From positions 1 through 7,247 of the forward strand of contig CAUHLX010000138.1 of assembly GCA_959606705.1 (NCBI GenBank): DNA of 7,247 nt, read 5' to 3'. Shown here piece after piece: positions 1 to 5,790 of this stretch. A model generated the notes under the pieces. The model made no database searches. It saw only the letters and a program-made list of their open reading frames with translations, and was not told where the DNA came from. Each line of letters starts with the position of its first letter. The stretch's first letter is position 1. The position numbers were made by a program, and so were the translations under genes. Source of the stretch: an uncultured Bacillota bacterium (GTDB lineage Bacteria > Bacillota > Clostridia > Peptostreptococcales > Anaerovoracaceae).

Positions 1-8
1 TTTCCCAT
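1..8 (-). CDS. Start of an unidentified gene running off the left edge
   Basis: Only the first codons (Met-Gly and part of a third) are inside the window, so the product cannot be named. The start is supported by a purine-rich Shine-Dalgarno sequence, GAGGGAG (14-20), five bases upstream of the ATG. A well-formed promoter at 82-110 points the same way and would give a leader of roughly 65-70 bases. No other open frame crosses this edge convincingly. The gene lies downstream of the Ntn-hydrolase gene but is separated from it by a terminator, so it is probably an independent unit. Confidence 0.5.
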
Positions 9-13
9 CTTTT

Positions 14-20
14 CTCCCTC
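14..20 (-). promoter_or_regulatory. Ribosome binding site of the left-edge gene
   Basis: On the minus strand GAGGGAG is followed by a five-base A-rich spacer (AAAAG) and ATG. Strength and spacing are typical of Firmicutes. It is the main evidence that a gene starts at position 8. Confidence 0.5.
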
Positions 21-81
21 GCTCTCTCCAGCCGATTTTTTGTTCTGATTCCGTGCATTTTTCTGATTTGATATCTTATCT

Positions 82-110
82 ATTTTACACTCCGAAGTCC
101 CCCTTTGCAA
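82..110 (-). promoter_or_regulatory. Sigma-A-type promoter for the left-edge gene
   Basis: Read on the minus strand, TTGCAA (105-110) is the -35 box and TAAAAT (82-87) the -10 box, separated by exactly 17 bases. Each box differs from consensus at one or two positions. Transcription would start near 75 and lead into the start codon at 8. The -35 box sits inside an inverted repeat (101-130), which suggests the promoter may be regulated. Confidence 0.6.
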
Positions 111-130
111 GATAGCGCGCCTTCAAAGGG
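101..130. repeat. Inverted repeat over the -35 region, possible operator
   Basis: CCCTTTG (101-107) and CAAAGGG (124-130) are perfect 7-base inverted arms. After one unpaired C (108), AAG (109-111) and CTT (121-123) add three more pairs around a 9-base centre. It covers the -35 box of the leftward promoter. It is not followed by a T-run on the plus strand, so it is not a terminator in that direction. Binding by a regulator is inference; the leader RNA begins downstream of it, so it is unlikely to act as RNA for the left-edge gene. Confidence 0.4.
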
Positions 131-173
131 TAAAAAAACAGCGGCAAAGTGATCCTTTTCATCACTCTGCCGC
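131..173 (-). terminator. Intrinsic terminator of the Ntn-hydrolase gene
   Basis: On the minus strand a 13-base stem is formed by 161-173 and 141-153 (GCGGCAGAGTGAT pairing with ATCACTTTGCCGC). It is continuous except for one G-U pair and has a 7-base loop. It is followed directly by TG and seven Ts (132-140). It lies about 40 bases past the stop codon at 214-216. The T-run is on the minus side only; in the plus direction the internal pair becomes an A-C mismatch and only a short T stretch follows, so it acts mainly leftward. Confidence 0.9.
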
Positions 174-213
174 CCGTTTTCCGCACGGATTATCTTTGCG
201 ACGAGCACTCTCG

Positions 214-1209
214 TCAAATTTCTCCGAACACCGTGGGCCGGATCAGCTTCCCCAGGGAAACCGGACGAGACCCGGCGGAAGCCTCGAAGTAGGGCTTGAC
301 GGCTGTGATCTCGCTGTTGGCATAGGTTTTAAAGAAGTATTCTCCCGTGTTCAGATTCATGAATACGGTATACTGCGTAAAGTCGTCCGCCCCGCGGTCC
401 GTCAGCACCACCCCTCTGGGGATGGTCACACTCTCCATGATGTGGAAACAGGTGATCACGGCGTCCTCTCGGCTGACCGGGATCGGAGTGTGGCTTTTCA
501 AGTAGGCCGTTCTCACGAACCGGGCCGGCGGAGCATATCCCCCCGGAAGTCCGGCGGTTCCGCCGCCCTGACCAAAGGGCGTCAAGGTTACGTCACCCCA
601 GCGGGCCTCCGGCAGCTGACCGGGCATTACGTTCATATACCCGCGCAGGTTTGTCAAATGCCATTGAAAATCAGGGCTGTTGCCGAACACTCCGAGAGGA
701 TTGTTCAACAGGTGCAAGCCGCTTCTGGTCTGCTCCACCACCATGCAGCTCCCGCTTTTGTCGCTGATCATCCAGTGCAGGGGCGCAACGGAATTGGTAA
801 TCGGATCCTCCGTCCCCACGATTCGGATCGTTCTTAGAACCGCCACGGCGTGGTCCACCGAAGCACAGGTTCCCAGCAGGAAGTTTACCAATTCGATGGC
901 CGCGATGGGGGCCCTCCTGGTATCCGTCAAGTCGGTGGGCTCGGGAAAATACGCATAGCCCGGAAAGTATAACGCGACGGCGGCAAAGCCTGCTTCGTTC
1001 ACTCCGTCGGCGAGGATCACCTGAGGGAGCTCCTGTCCCGTGCCGATGCAGCTGTATCGATTGCTGATCCGATTGGTGTTCAGCGCATTCCTCCAGACAC
1101 AGCCTCTGGGAACGACATAGATTTGCGGGTCCAGCGGATGGGAAAAATCCATGGTCCTTCCGATATAGCTTTCGCCCTGTTTCGTTTGCATGGTCATTGC
1201 GGTACACAT
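214..1209 (-). CDS. Choloylglycine hydrolase / penicillin V acylase family Ntn-hydrolase
   Basis: Predicted linear amide C-N hydrolase of 331 residues, the usual length of this family. Members cleave the amide bond of conjugated bile salts, penicillin V or N-acyl homoserine lactones, using an N-terminal cysteine exposed after Met removal. Visible catalytic residues fit: Cys2, Arg18 and Asp21 (IGRTMDF), Asn177 (FGNSPDFQWH) and Arg230 (PARFVR). The position after LNEAG-type motif, Tyr81 (ALYFPG), is Tyr as in penicillin V acylases, where many bile salt hydrolases have Asn; this hints at, but does not prove, acylase-like preference. There is no signal peptide, so it is probably cytoplasmic. The start at 1209 was chosen because it places Cys at position 2 and has AAAGGGG ten bases upstream; an open extension to 1284 would bury the nucleophile. 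It is transcribed alone, with a terminator downstream and a divergent acetyltransferase upstream. Family assignment is firm; substrate is not. Confidence 0.93.
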   Translation of the reverse strand: MCTAMTMQTKQGESYIGRTMDFSHPLDPQIYVVPRGCVWRNALNTNRISNRYSCIGTGQELPQVILADGVNEAGFAAVALYFPGYAYFPEPTDLTDTRRAPIAAIELVNFLLGTCASVDHAVAVLRTIRIVGTEDPITNSVAPLHWMISDKSGSCMVVEQTRSGLHLLNNPLGVFGNSPDFQWHLTNLRGYMNVMPGQLPEARWGDVTLTPFGQGGGTAGLPGGYAPPARFVRTAYLKSHTPIPVSREDAVITCFHIMESVTIPRGVVLTDRGADDFTQYTVFMNLNTGEYFFKTYANSEITAVKPYFEASAGSRPVSLGKLIRPTVFGEI

Positions 1210-1219
1210 ATGTAAAAAT

Positions 1220-1226
1220 CCCCTTT
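1220..1226 (-). promoter_or_regulatory. Ribosome binding site fixing the Ntn-hydrolase start
   Basis: AAAGGGG on the minus strand lies ten bases upstream of ATG-TGT (Met-Cys). It supports the start at 1209 over the longer open frame from 1284, which has no comparable site and lacks an N-terminal cysteine. Confidence 0.75.
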
Positions 1227-1293
1227 CATTCTCCTTGACTCTGCGGCGGCCGGCGGAAACGGTCCGCTCGCCCTGGTCTATCATATTTCGGGA

Positions 1294-1321
1294 ATTCTAC
1301 GGTTATGTGTTGTTTCGACAA
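1294..1321 (-). promoter_or_regulatory. Probable promoter of the Ntn-hydrolase gene
   Basis: On the minus strand TTGTCG (1316-1321) and TAGAAT (1294-1299) are spaced by 16 bases, with four of six and five of six matches to sigma-A boxes. The leader would be near 78 bases. A second -10-like hexamer, TATGAT (1280-1285), lies further down but has no good -35 partner. The element overlaps the -35 box of the divergent acetyltransferase promoter. Confidence 0.4.
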
Positions 1322-1338
1322 GCTCCCTACACTATAAT
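1310..1338 (+). promoter_or_regulatory. Promoter of the acetyltransferase gene
   Basis: TTGTTT (1310-1315) and a perfect TATAAT (1333-1338) are separated by 17 bases. Transcription would begin near 1345, giving a leader of about 65 bases before the ATG at 1410. The perfect -10 box makes this the most consensus-like forward promoter in the window. Confidence 0.65.
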
Positions 1339-1392
1339 GAATCGGAAAGAACTCGTCATCGGGCCCGGGCTTTCGTGTGAAACTCCATGGGC

Positions 1393-1403
1393 AAGGGAAA
1401 GGA
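1393..1403 (+). promoter_or_regulatory. Ribosome binding site fixing the acetyltransferase start
   Basis: AAGGGAAAGGA ends six bases before the ATG at 1410. It selects this ATG over the in-frame GTG at 1377, which has no purine-rich sequence at a suitable distance and would make the site itself coding. Confidence 0.75.
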
Positions 1404-1409
1404 ACCGAA

Positions 1410-2021
1410 ATGATTCTACGAATCGAACAGGAAAAAGATTATTTTGAAGTTGAAAATCTAACCAGAGAGGCTTTCTGGAATGTGTATCGCCCCGGATGCT
1501 GCGAGCATCTCATCCTGCACAGGCTGAGAAACGACCCCCGCTTCGTGCCCGAGCTGGATTACGTCGTGGAGGAGGAGGGCAAGCTCATTGCCGCCATCGC
1601 TTATGCCCGGGGATTCTTAACCTTGGAGGACGGAGGGGAAACCGACCTGCTGCTGTTTGGTCCGGTCAGCGTTTTGCCGGAATATCAAGGCCGGGGCTAC
1701 GGAGAAAAAATCATCCGTTTCACTCTGGAGCAAGCCCGGCGCCTGGGATATCCTGCCGTTGTGATCACCGGCTCTCCTCAGTATTACGGCAAATTCGGTT
1801 TTGAAAGCGCGTCTAGGCAAGGAATCTACTATAAAGGAACGGACCGCGGGGAAGAATCCCCCTTCTTCCTGATCAAAATCCTGGAACCAAACGGAGCGGC
1901 CGCCTTAAAAGGCACCTATTCCGATCCGGAGTGCTATCTCACGAACGAAAAGGACGTGGACGCCTTTGATCAGCAGTTTCCGCCGAAAGAAAAAGAAGTC
2001 CGCCCCGGACAGCTGTCATAG
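1410..2021 (+). CDS. GNAT family N-acetyltransferase (YhbS-like)
   Basis: Predicted 203-residue acetyl-CoA-dependent N-acetyltransferase. The fold is shown by an N-terminal strand and first helix region (LRIEQEKDYFEVENLTREAFW), the central strand leading into the acetyl-CoA pyrophosphate-binding loop QGRGYG (residues 93-98, after VSVLPEYQ), and the C-terminal YYGKFGF motif (125-131) typical of COG3153/YhbS-like proteins. The tail (DAFDQQFPPKEKE) also fits that group. These proteins are usually cytoplasmic; their substrates are mostly unknown. The gene has its own promoter and diverges from the Ntn-hydrolase gene, so it looks monocistronic. It converges on the helicase gene at 2196, with 174 bases between the ends. 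The acyl acceptor cannot be told from sequence. Confidence 0.9.
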   Translation: MILRIEQEKDYFEVENLTREAFWNVYRPGCCEHLILHRLRNDPRFVPELDYVVEEEGKLIAAIAYARGFLTLEDGGETDLLLFGPVSVLPEYQGRGYGEKIIRFTLEQARRLGYPAVVITGSPQYYGKFGFESASRQGIYYKGTDRGEESPFFLIKILEPNGAAALKGTYSDPECYLTNEKDVDAFDQQFPPKEKEVRPGQLS

Positions 2022-2141
2022 GGAAAGCGTGTAGACCACCGAGACAGTATCGGCGGCCGCGGGCGGAAGCTCCGCTTTAGGCTCTTCTGCCGCAAACGCG
2101 AAGCCGACGGACAGAACGGTTACGGCGGCGCTTAAAAACAC
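2016..2141 (-). pseudogene. Short signal-peptide-like frame, possible gene remnant
   Basis: In the 174-bp gap between the convergent genes, the minus strand carries an open frame that could start at GTG (2141) and ends at TGA (2016-2018), 41 codons. It reads FLSAAVTVLSVGFAFAAEE and then an Ala/Pro/Glu-rich tail. This is a good match to a hydrophobic export signal with an AFA-AEE-like cleavage region. The frame is open back to a TAA at about 2165-2167 and includes Trp-Phe before the GTG, but no ATG. Only a weak AGG precedes the GTG. It may be the residue of a lost secreted-protein gene, a tiny real gene, or chance in a G+C-rich stretch. It overlaps the last six bases of the acetyltransferase gene. 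Not recognised as any known family. Confidence 0.25.
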
Positions 2142-2161
2142 CGTGCCTGCGAACCACTCGG
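2134..2161 (-). terminator. Weak candidate terminator of the three-gene operon
   Basis: On the minus strand CCGAGTG (2155-2161) can pair with CACGG (2141-2145) with a two-base bulge, followed by TGTTTTT (2134-2140). It lies about 35 bases after the helicase stop. The stem is short and imperfect, so this is tentative; no better terminator was found for either convergent gene in 2022-2195. Confidence 0.25.
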
Positions 2162-2195
2162 AGGGTTAAAGAAAGGTTAGAGCATCCGGACTTCA

Positions 2196-4433
2196 TTAAT
2201 ATGATCCCCGATTCCAGCTGCGAATCCGCGCTTTCATCTCCTCAATCCCCAAAATGCCATAGGCGAAGCCTTTTTTCACCAGTTCCACCGGCAGGAATTC
2301 ATCGTATTTCTCAAATAGAGGTACCTCGCCCTTATAAATCAATTCCATGGGGTCCGTCGGCTGGTCGGCCAGCTCGCTGAGAACCCGGAAAAACGCTTCT
2401 TTGGGGGCTTTCATCTTAAACTGAATGAAATAAGGGCGGGAGGAATCCATCGCGGTAATTCCCAAATGCGGAGCACATTTGATCTTGAGAAACCGTTCCA
2501 TGGCCAGAAAGGCGTAGCTTCCCAACCAGGGAAACAGGCACCACATATCACCGCCCAGGCAGAGGAGCGGCTCCTCCGTCACGCCCGAATGCACCGCGGT
2601 GTGCCTCCCCTGCCCCAAGCGGACCACCGCGTTCTTCATGAGATACGGATAGACCGTCTCCTCCCGCAGGACTTCCCTCATGCGTTCCAGGACCTTGGTA
2701 TTGATGTCTCCTGGGCACTGGCCGAAATAAGCCGGGACCTTTCCTTTCACCTGTTCACAATAGACCAGATGACGTTTGTGGTCCACCTCCTCCACGATCC
2801 AGACATGTCCCGCAAGGGCAATTTTCTCGCCCACGGGAGGCGGCATGACGATGGTACCCAGCTCCTGAGAATTGCTGCGGACGGTGTATTCCTCATTTTC
2901 CTGAAACACCGCGTAAAATCGATAGGAATTGACCTGCCGTTCTCCCGCCAGTCCCACGATCAGCCCCCCTTCCTCCGTCCTCTGAATCTGTTCGCAGGAG
3001 ATGAGGTGACGCAGGAGAATCTTATAATCGTCCTGGGTGATCCTGTGGAAGCAGCTCAGAGAAAGCACCCGGGAGGCCAGCCCCGCAGGAGACAATTCGC
3101 CGCAGGATGCCAGAGTGCACATGGTCTGGTGATACAGGAGACTGAACGGCAGCCGGTCCAGCTTGGGCGGTTCCACCCAGCGCTCTTCCAGATAGAGCTG
3201 AATCAGCGCGATTCCCTGAATGAGAGTCCAGGGAATCGTCACCGGCAGCAGGGCTCTGGCCTCGGGCTGCTCTTCCCTCATGACGAACCACATCTCCGGC
3301 GGCAGATCGCGCCGCCCCGTGCGCCCCATCCTCTGCAGAAAGGAGGACACCGTAAAGGGTGCGTCGATTTGAAAGGCCCGTTCCAGCTTTCCGATGTCAA
3401 TCCCCAGCTCCAGAGTTGCCGTGGTAACGGTGGTCTGAAGCTGTTCTTCGTCCTTCATAACCGCCTCCGCGGTCTCGCGGTATGAGGTGGAAAGGTTGCC
3501 GTGATGGATCAGAAAGCGGTCCGGTTCTCCCTTGGCCTCACAGTACTGGCGCAGCGTGGTGGTGACCGCTTCGCATTCTTCCCGTGAATTCACGAAGATC
3601 AGACACTTTTTTCCCCTGGTGTGTTCAAAGAGATAACCCATCCCCGGATCGGCGTTTTCCGGCGCGGTGTCCGTCCGCCCGTCCAAAACCGGCAGAGCCT
3701 TGGGAACCGTCTTGTCCTCGGCCGCCTGCGCTCCCTGAATAAAGAAGTGCTCCATGGACAGCCGCCACTTGAGGCCTTTGGTTTCGATTCGAGGAATCAC
3801 CGTGCTTCTGCCCGTACCCGAAGACAGGAATTCCCCGGTTCGTTTCGGATCGCCGATGGTCGCGGAGAGACCGATCCGCCTGGGATTGACGCCCGCAAGC
3901 TTGGAAAGGCGCTCGATCAGGCACAAGGTCTGCCCCCCGCGGTCCCCTCGCAAGAGGGAGTGGACCTCGTCGATGACGATAAACCGCAGGTCCCCGAAAA
4001 GACGGGCGACGTAGGCATGCTTGTGGAGAAGCAGAGCCTCCAGTGATTCCGGCGTAATTTGTAGAATTCCCGAGGGGTTTTTCAACAGCTTGTTTTTATG
4101 AGACTGAGCCACGTCACCGTGCCAGTGCCACACGGGAATCTCGGCTTCCCCGCACAGATCCCGGAGACGCGCGAACTGGTCGTTGATCAGCGCCTTCAGC
4201 GGGCCGATGTAGATGGCTCCCACGGACCGAGGCGGGTCCTCGGCGAAGAGAGTCAGAATCGGAAAAAAAGCCGCCTCCGTTTTTCCCGACGCCGTGGAAG
4301 CGGAAAGAAGAACGTTGTCGTCCGTTTCAAACACCGCCTCCCCCGCGGCCACCTGAACGGCGCGCAGCGCTTCCCAGTTGTTCTGATAAATAAAATCCTG
4401 AATAAACGGCGCGTAACGATTGAATACGTTCAT
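2196..4433 (-). CDS. Lhr-like DEAD/DEAH-box helicase of a TerB-ATPase-helicase (Shango-like) defence operon
   Basis: Predicted 745-residue superfamily 2 DNA/RNA helicase, close in style to BrxHI of type 2 BREX. All core motifs are intact: Q-motif region near Gln27, motif I STASGKTE (46-53), Ia GPLKALINDQ (78-87), II DEVH (155-158) followed by the Lhr-type GDRGGQ (163-168), III SATI (190-193), IV CLIFVNSR (277-284), V TATLELGIDIG (338-348) and VI QRMGRTGRR (368-376). The remaining 370 residues are a C-terminal region without a visible nuclease motif or a DUF1998-type cysteine cluster. The start at 4433 was chosen because the family-like sequence begins there (NVFNRYAPFIQDFIY) and GGTGGAG lies just upstream; the open extension to 4565 is Lys/Arg-rich and overlaps the ATPase gene. 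It is the last gene of the operon, 40 bases after the ATPase gene. It probably remodels or unwinds phage nucleic acid together with its partners; that role is inference from system membership. Confidence 0.92.
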   Translation of the reverse strand: MNVFNRYAPFIQDFIYQNNWEALRAVQVAAGEAVFETDDNVLLSASTASGKTEAAFFPILTLFAEDPPRSVGAIYIGPLKALINDQFARLRDLCGEAEIPVWHWHGDVAQSHKNKLLKNPSGILQITPESLEALLLHKHAYVARLFGDLRFIVIDEVHSLLRGDRGGQTLCLIERLSKLAGVNPRRIGLSATIGDPKRTGEFLSSGTGRSTVIPRIETKGLKWRLSMEHFFIQGAQAAEDKTVPKALPVLDGRTDTAPENADPGMGYLFEHTRGKKCLIFVNSREECEAVTTTLRQYCEAKGEPDRFLIHHGNLSTSYRETAEAVMKDEEQLQTTVTTATLELGIDIGKLERAFQIDAPFTVSSFLQRMGRTGRRDLPPEMWFVMREEQPEARALLPVTIPWTLIQGIALIQLYLEERWVEPPKLDRLPFSLLYHQTMCTLASCGELSPAGLASRVLSLSCFHRITQDDYKILLRHLISCEQIQRTEEGGLIVGLAGERQVNSYRFYAVFQENEEYTVRSNSQELGTIVMPPPVGEKIALAGHVWIVEEVDHKRHLVYCEQVKGKVPAYFGQCPGDINTKVLERMREVLREETVYPYLMKNAVVRLGQGRHTAVHSGVTEEPLLCLGGDMWCLFPWLGSYAFLAMERFLKIKCAPHLGITAMDSSRPYFIQFKMKAPKEAFFRVLSELADQPTDPMELIYKGEVPLFEKYDEFLPVELVKKGFAYGILGIEEMKARIRSWNRGSY

Positions 4434-4473
4434 CTCTCCACCCGATCCCTTACCTTCCCCATTTCGGTTCTCT

Positions 4474-5790
4474 TTACAGCTCAAATTCTTCAAATTCTTT
4501 TTCCGGTGTTTCTTCGGACAGCTCCGTTTTGGCATAGACAAACTTCTCGGACCCCAGGAGCTCACTGACCTTGACCTGTGGATTTTGGTACACGATGTTC
4601 AACAGCTCGATGAAATCCCGGATCACCTCTCGAGGAGTGATGTTGATCTCCGCACCAATGCGCCCGAATTCGATCTGAATGAAGTCGATCAGCTCCTCTT
4701 GGCTCAAGGTTCTTTCGTATTCGAACAGACCGGCGTGAATCTCCGCCAGCTTTTCGATGAGCACCAGCATCTCCTCATAGCTCAGCGGCTTCAGCTTGAT
4801 CACCGGGGCCAGCACATCCTGAACACCGTCCCGGCCGAACCTCCCTTCCGCCAAGCGGGATTTCAAAGCCTCGTAGCTGTATACTCCCCGCCTGGTATCC
4901 TCGATGCACTGAGGGGTGCCGCACATGATGATTCCCAGGTATCTGGCCTTTCCCTGAAGCGTGTCGTTGTACATGGTGAGAATCTTTTCATAGTTGTACT
5001 GCCGGGTGATGCTGTTGGGAATCTTATAGATGTTTACCAGCTCGTCGATGAGGATCAGCATTCCCGCGTAGCCTGCTTTTCGCAGGAACATGGCAAACAA
5101 CTTGATGTACTCGTACCAGTCGTCATCCGTGATGACGATATTGACTCCCAGCTCCGACTTCGCCTCCGTCTTGTTGACGTACTCCCCGCGGAACCATTTG
5201 ATCACCTTTCCCTTGCTCTCGTCGTCTCCCTCCACATACGACCGGTAGTAAATGGTCAGCAGCTTGGCGAAATCAAAGCCGTGGACCATTTCGTTCAGCG
5301 AATGAATCACTTCAAAGATCTTCTTTTCCACCAGCCTTCCGAATTCGGGGTCGTCAAAGGAACACGCACTCTCCTCCGCCACCTCGCTTCGCACGCTGTT
5401 GATCCACCGGTCCAGAATCAGCGTCAACGCTCCGCCCTCCGGTCTGGTTTTGGTCGACATGTTTCGAATCAGTTCTTTGTAGGTCGCCAGGCCTTGTCCT
5501 TTCGTCCCCTGCAGCCTTCTCTCCGGAGACAGGTCGGCGTCCACCACCACAAAGTTCCGATCCATGACATAATTACGGATCGTCTGCAGGAGAAAGCTTT
5601 TTCCACTTCCGTACTTGCCCACGATAAAACGAAAGGATGCTCCGCCCTCCCGAATCATATCCACATCGTGCAGGAGCGCGTCGATTTCCGTTTCCCTGCC
5701 TACGGTGATATAGGGGAGCCCGATCCTCGGCACCACCCCGCCTTTTAAAGAATTTATAATGACACCTGCAATTCTCTTTGGTATTTTCAT
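4474..5790 (-). CDS. DUF2791 / BrxD-like P-loop ATPase of a Shango-like defence operon
   Basis: Predicted 438-residue AAA-type ATPase of the DUF2791 family, which includes BrxD of type 2 BREX. Residues 9-57 hold the family signature (IINSLKGGVVPRIGL then VGRE). Walker A is GKYGSGKS (58-65), Walker B is LILIDE (245-250), and a sensor-like strand follows (GIIMCGTPQ, 286-294) with candidate arginine-finger residues in KSRLAEGRF (310-318). The DADLSPERRLQ segment (84-94) is also characteristic. The acidic tail (EETPEKEFEEFEL) may be a contact surface. The ATG overlaps the stop of the TerB gene as ATGA, so translation is probably coupled; an AAAGGA lies about 11 bases upstream. Being fused in order between a TerB protein and a helicase matches the Shango layout recalled from published descriptions. 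The likely role is the ATP-driven switch or loader for the helicase; this is inference. Symbol naming (sngB or sngC) could not be confirmed. Confidence 0.93.
   Translation of the reverse strand: MKIPKRIAGVIINSLKGGVVPRIGLPYITVGRETEIDALLHDVDMIREGGASFRFIVGKYGSGKSFLLQTIRNYVMDRNFVVVDADLSPERRLQGTKGQGLATYKELIRNMSTKTRPEGGALTLILDRWINSVRSEVAEESACSFDDPEFGRLVEKKIFEVIHSLNEMVHGFDFAKLLTIYYRSYVEGDDESKGKVIKWFRGEYVNKTEAKSELGVNIVITDDDWYEYIKLFAMFLRKAGYAGMLILIDELVNIYKIPNSITRQYNYEKILTMYNDTLQGKARYLGIIMCGTPQCIEDTRRGVYSYEALKSRLAEGRFGRDGVQDVLAPVIKLKPLSYEEMLVLIEKLAEIHAGLFEYERTLSQEELIDFIQIEFGRIGAEINITPREVIRDFIELLNIVYQNPQVKVSELLGSEKFVYAKTELSEETPEKEFEEFEL

Noticed and set aside
1201..1234. Eleven-codon upstream frame (MKGDFYICVPQ) overlapping the Ntn-hydrolase start, preceded by AAGGAG
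   Set aside because: The AAGGAG is only one base from its ATG, too close for normal initiation, and the frame shows no sign of function.
1210..1284. N-terminal extension of the Ntn-hydrolase
   Set aside because: It would place the catalytic cysteine at residue 27 and lacks a good ribosome binding site, while Met-Cys at 1209 has one.
2056..2094. G+C-rich hairpin (GGCGGAAG pairing with CTTCTGCC) in the convergent gap as a shared terminator
   Set aside because: No T-run follows on either strand, so it does not qualify as an intrinsic terminator.
2466..3485. 339-codon plus-strand open frame antisense to the helicase gene
   Set aside because: No ribosome binding site or recognisable domain; the opposite strand encodes intact helicase sequence throughout.
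4434..4565. N-terminal extension of the helicase overlapping the ATPase gene
   Set aside because: The extra 44 residues are basic low-complexity sequence read out of frame from the ATPase end; family-like sequence begins at Met 4433.
4420..5748. 442-codon plus-strand open frame antisense to the ATPase gene
   Set aside because: It lies opposite a gene with clear Walker motifs and family signature, and its protein is rich in His, Gln, Arg and Leu with no recognisable domain, as expected of an antisense shadow in this codon usage.
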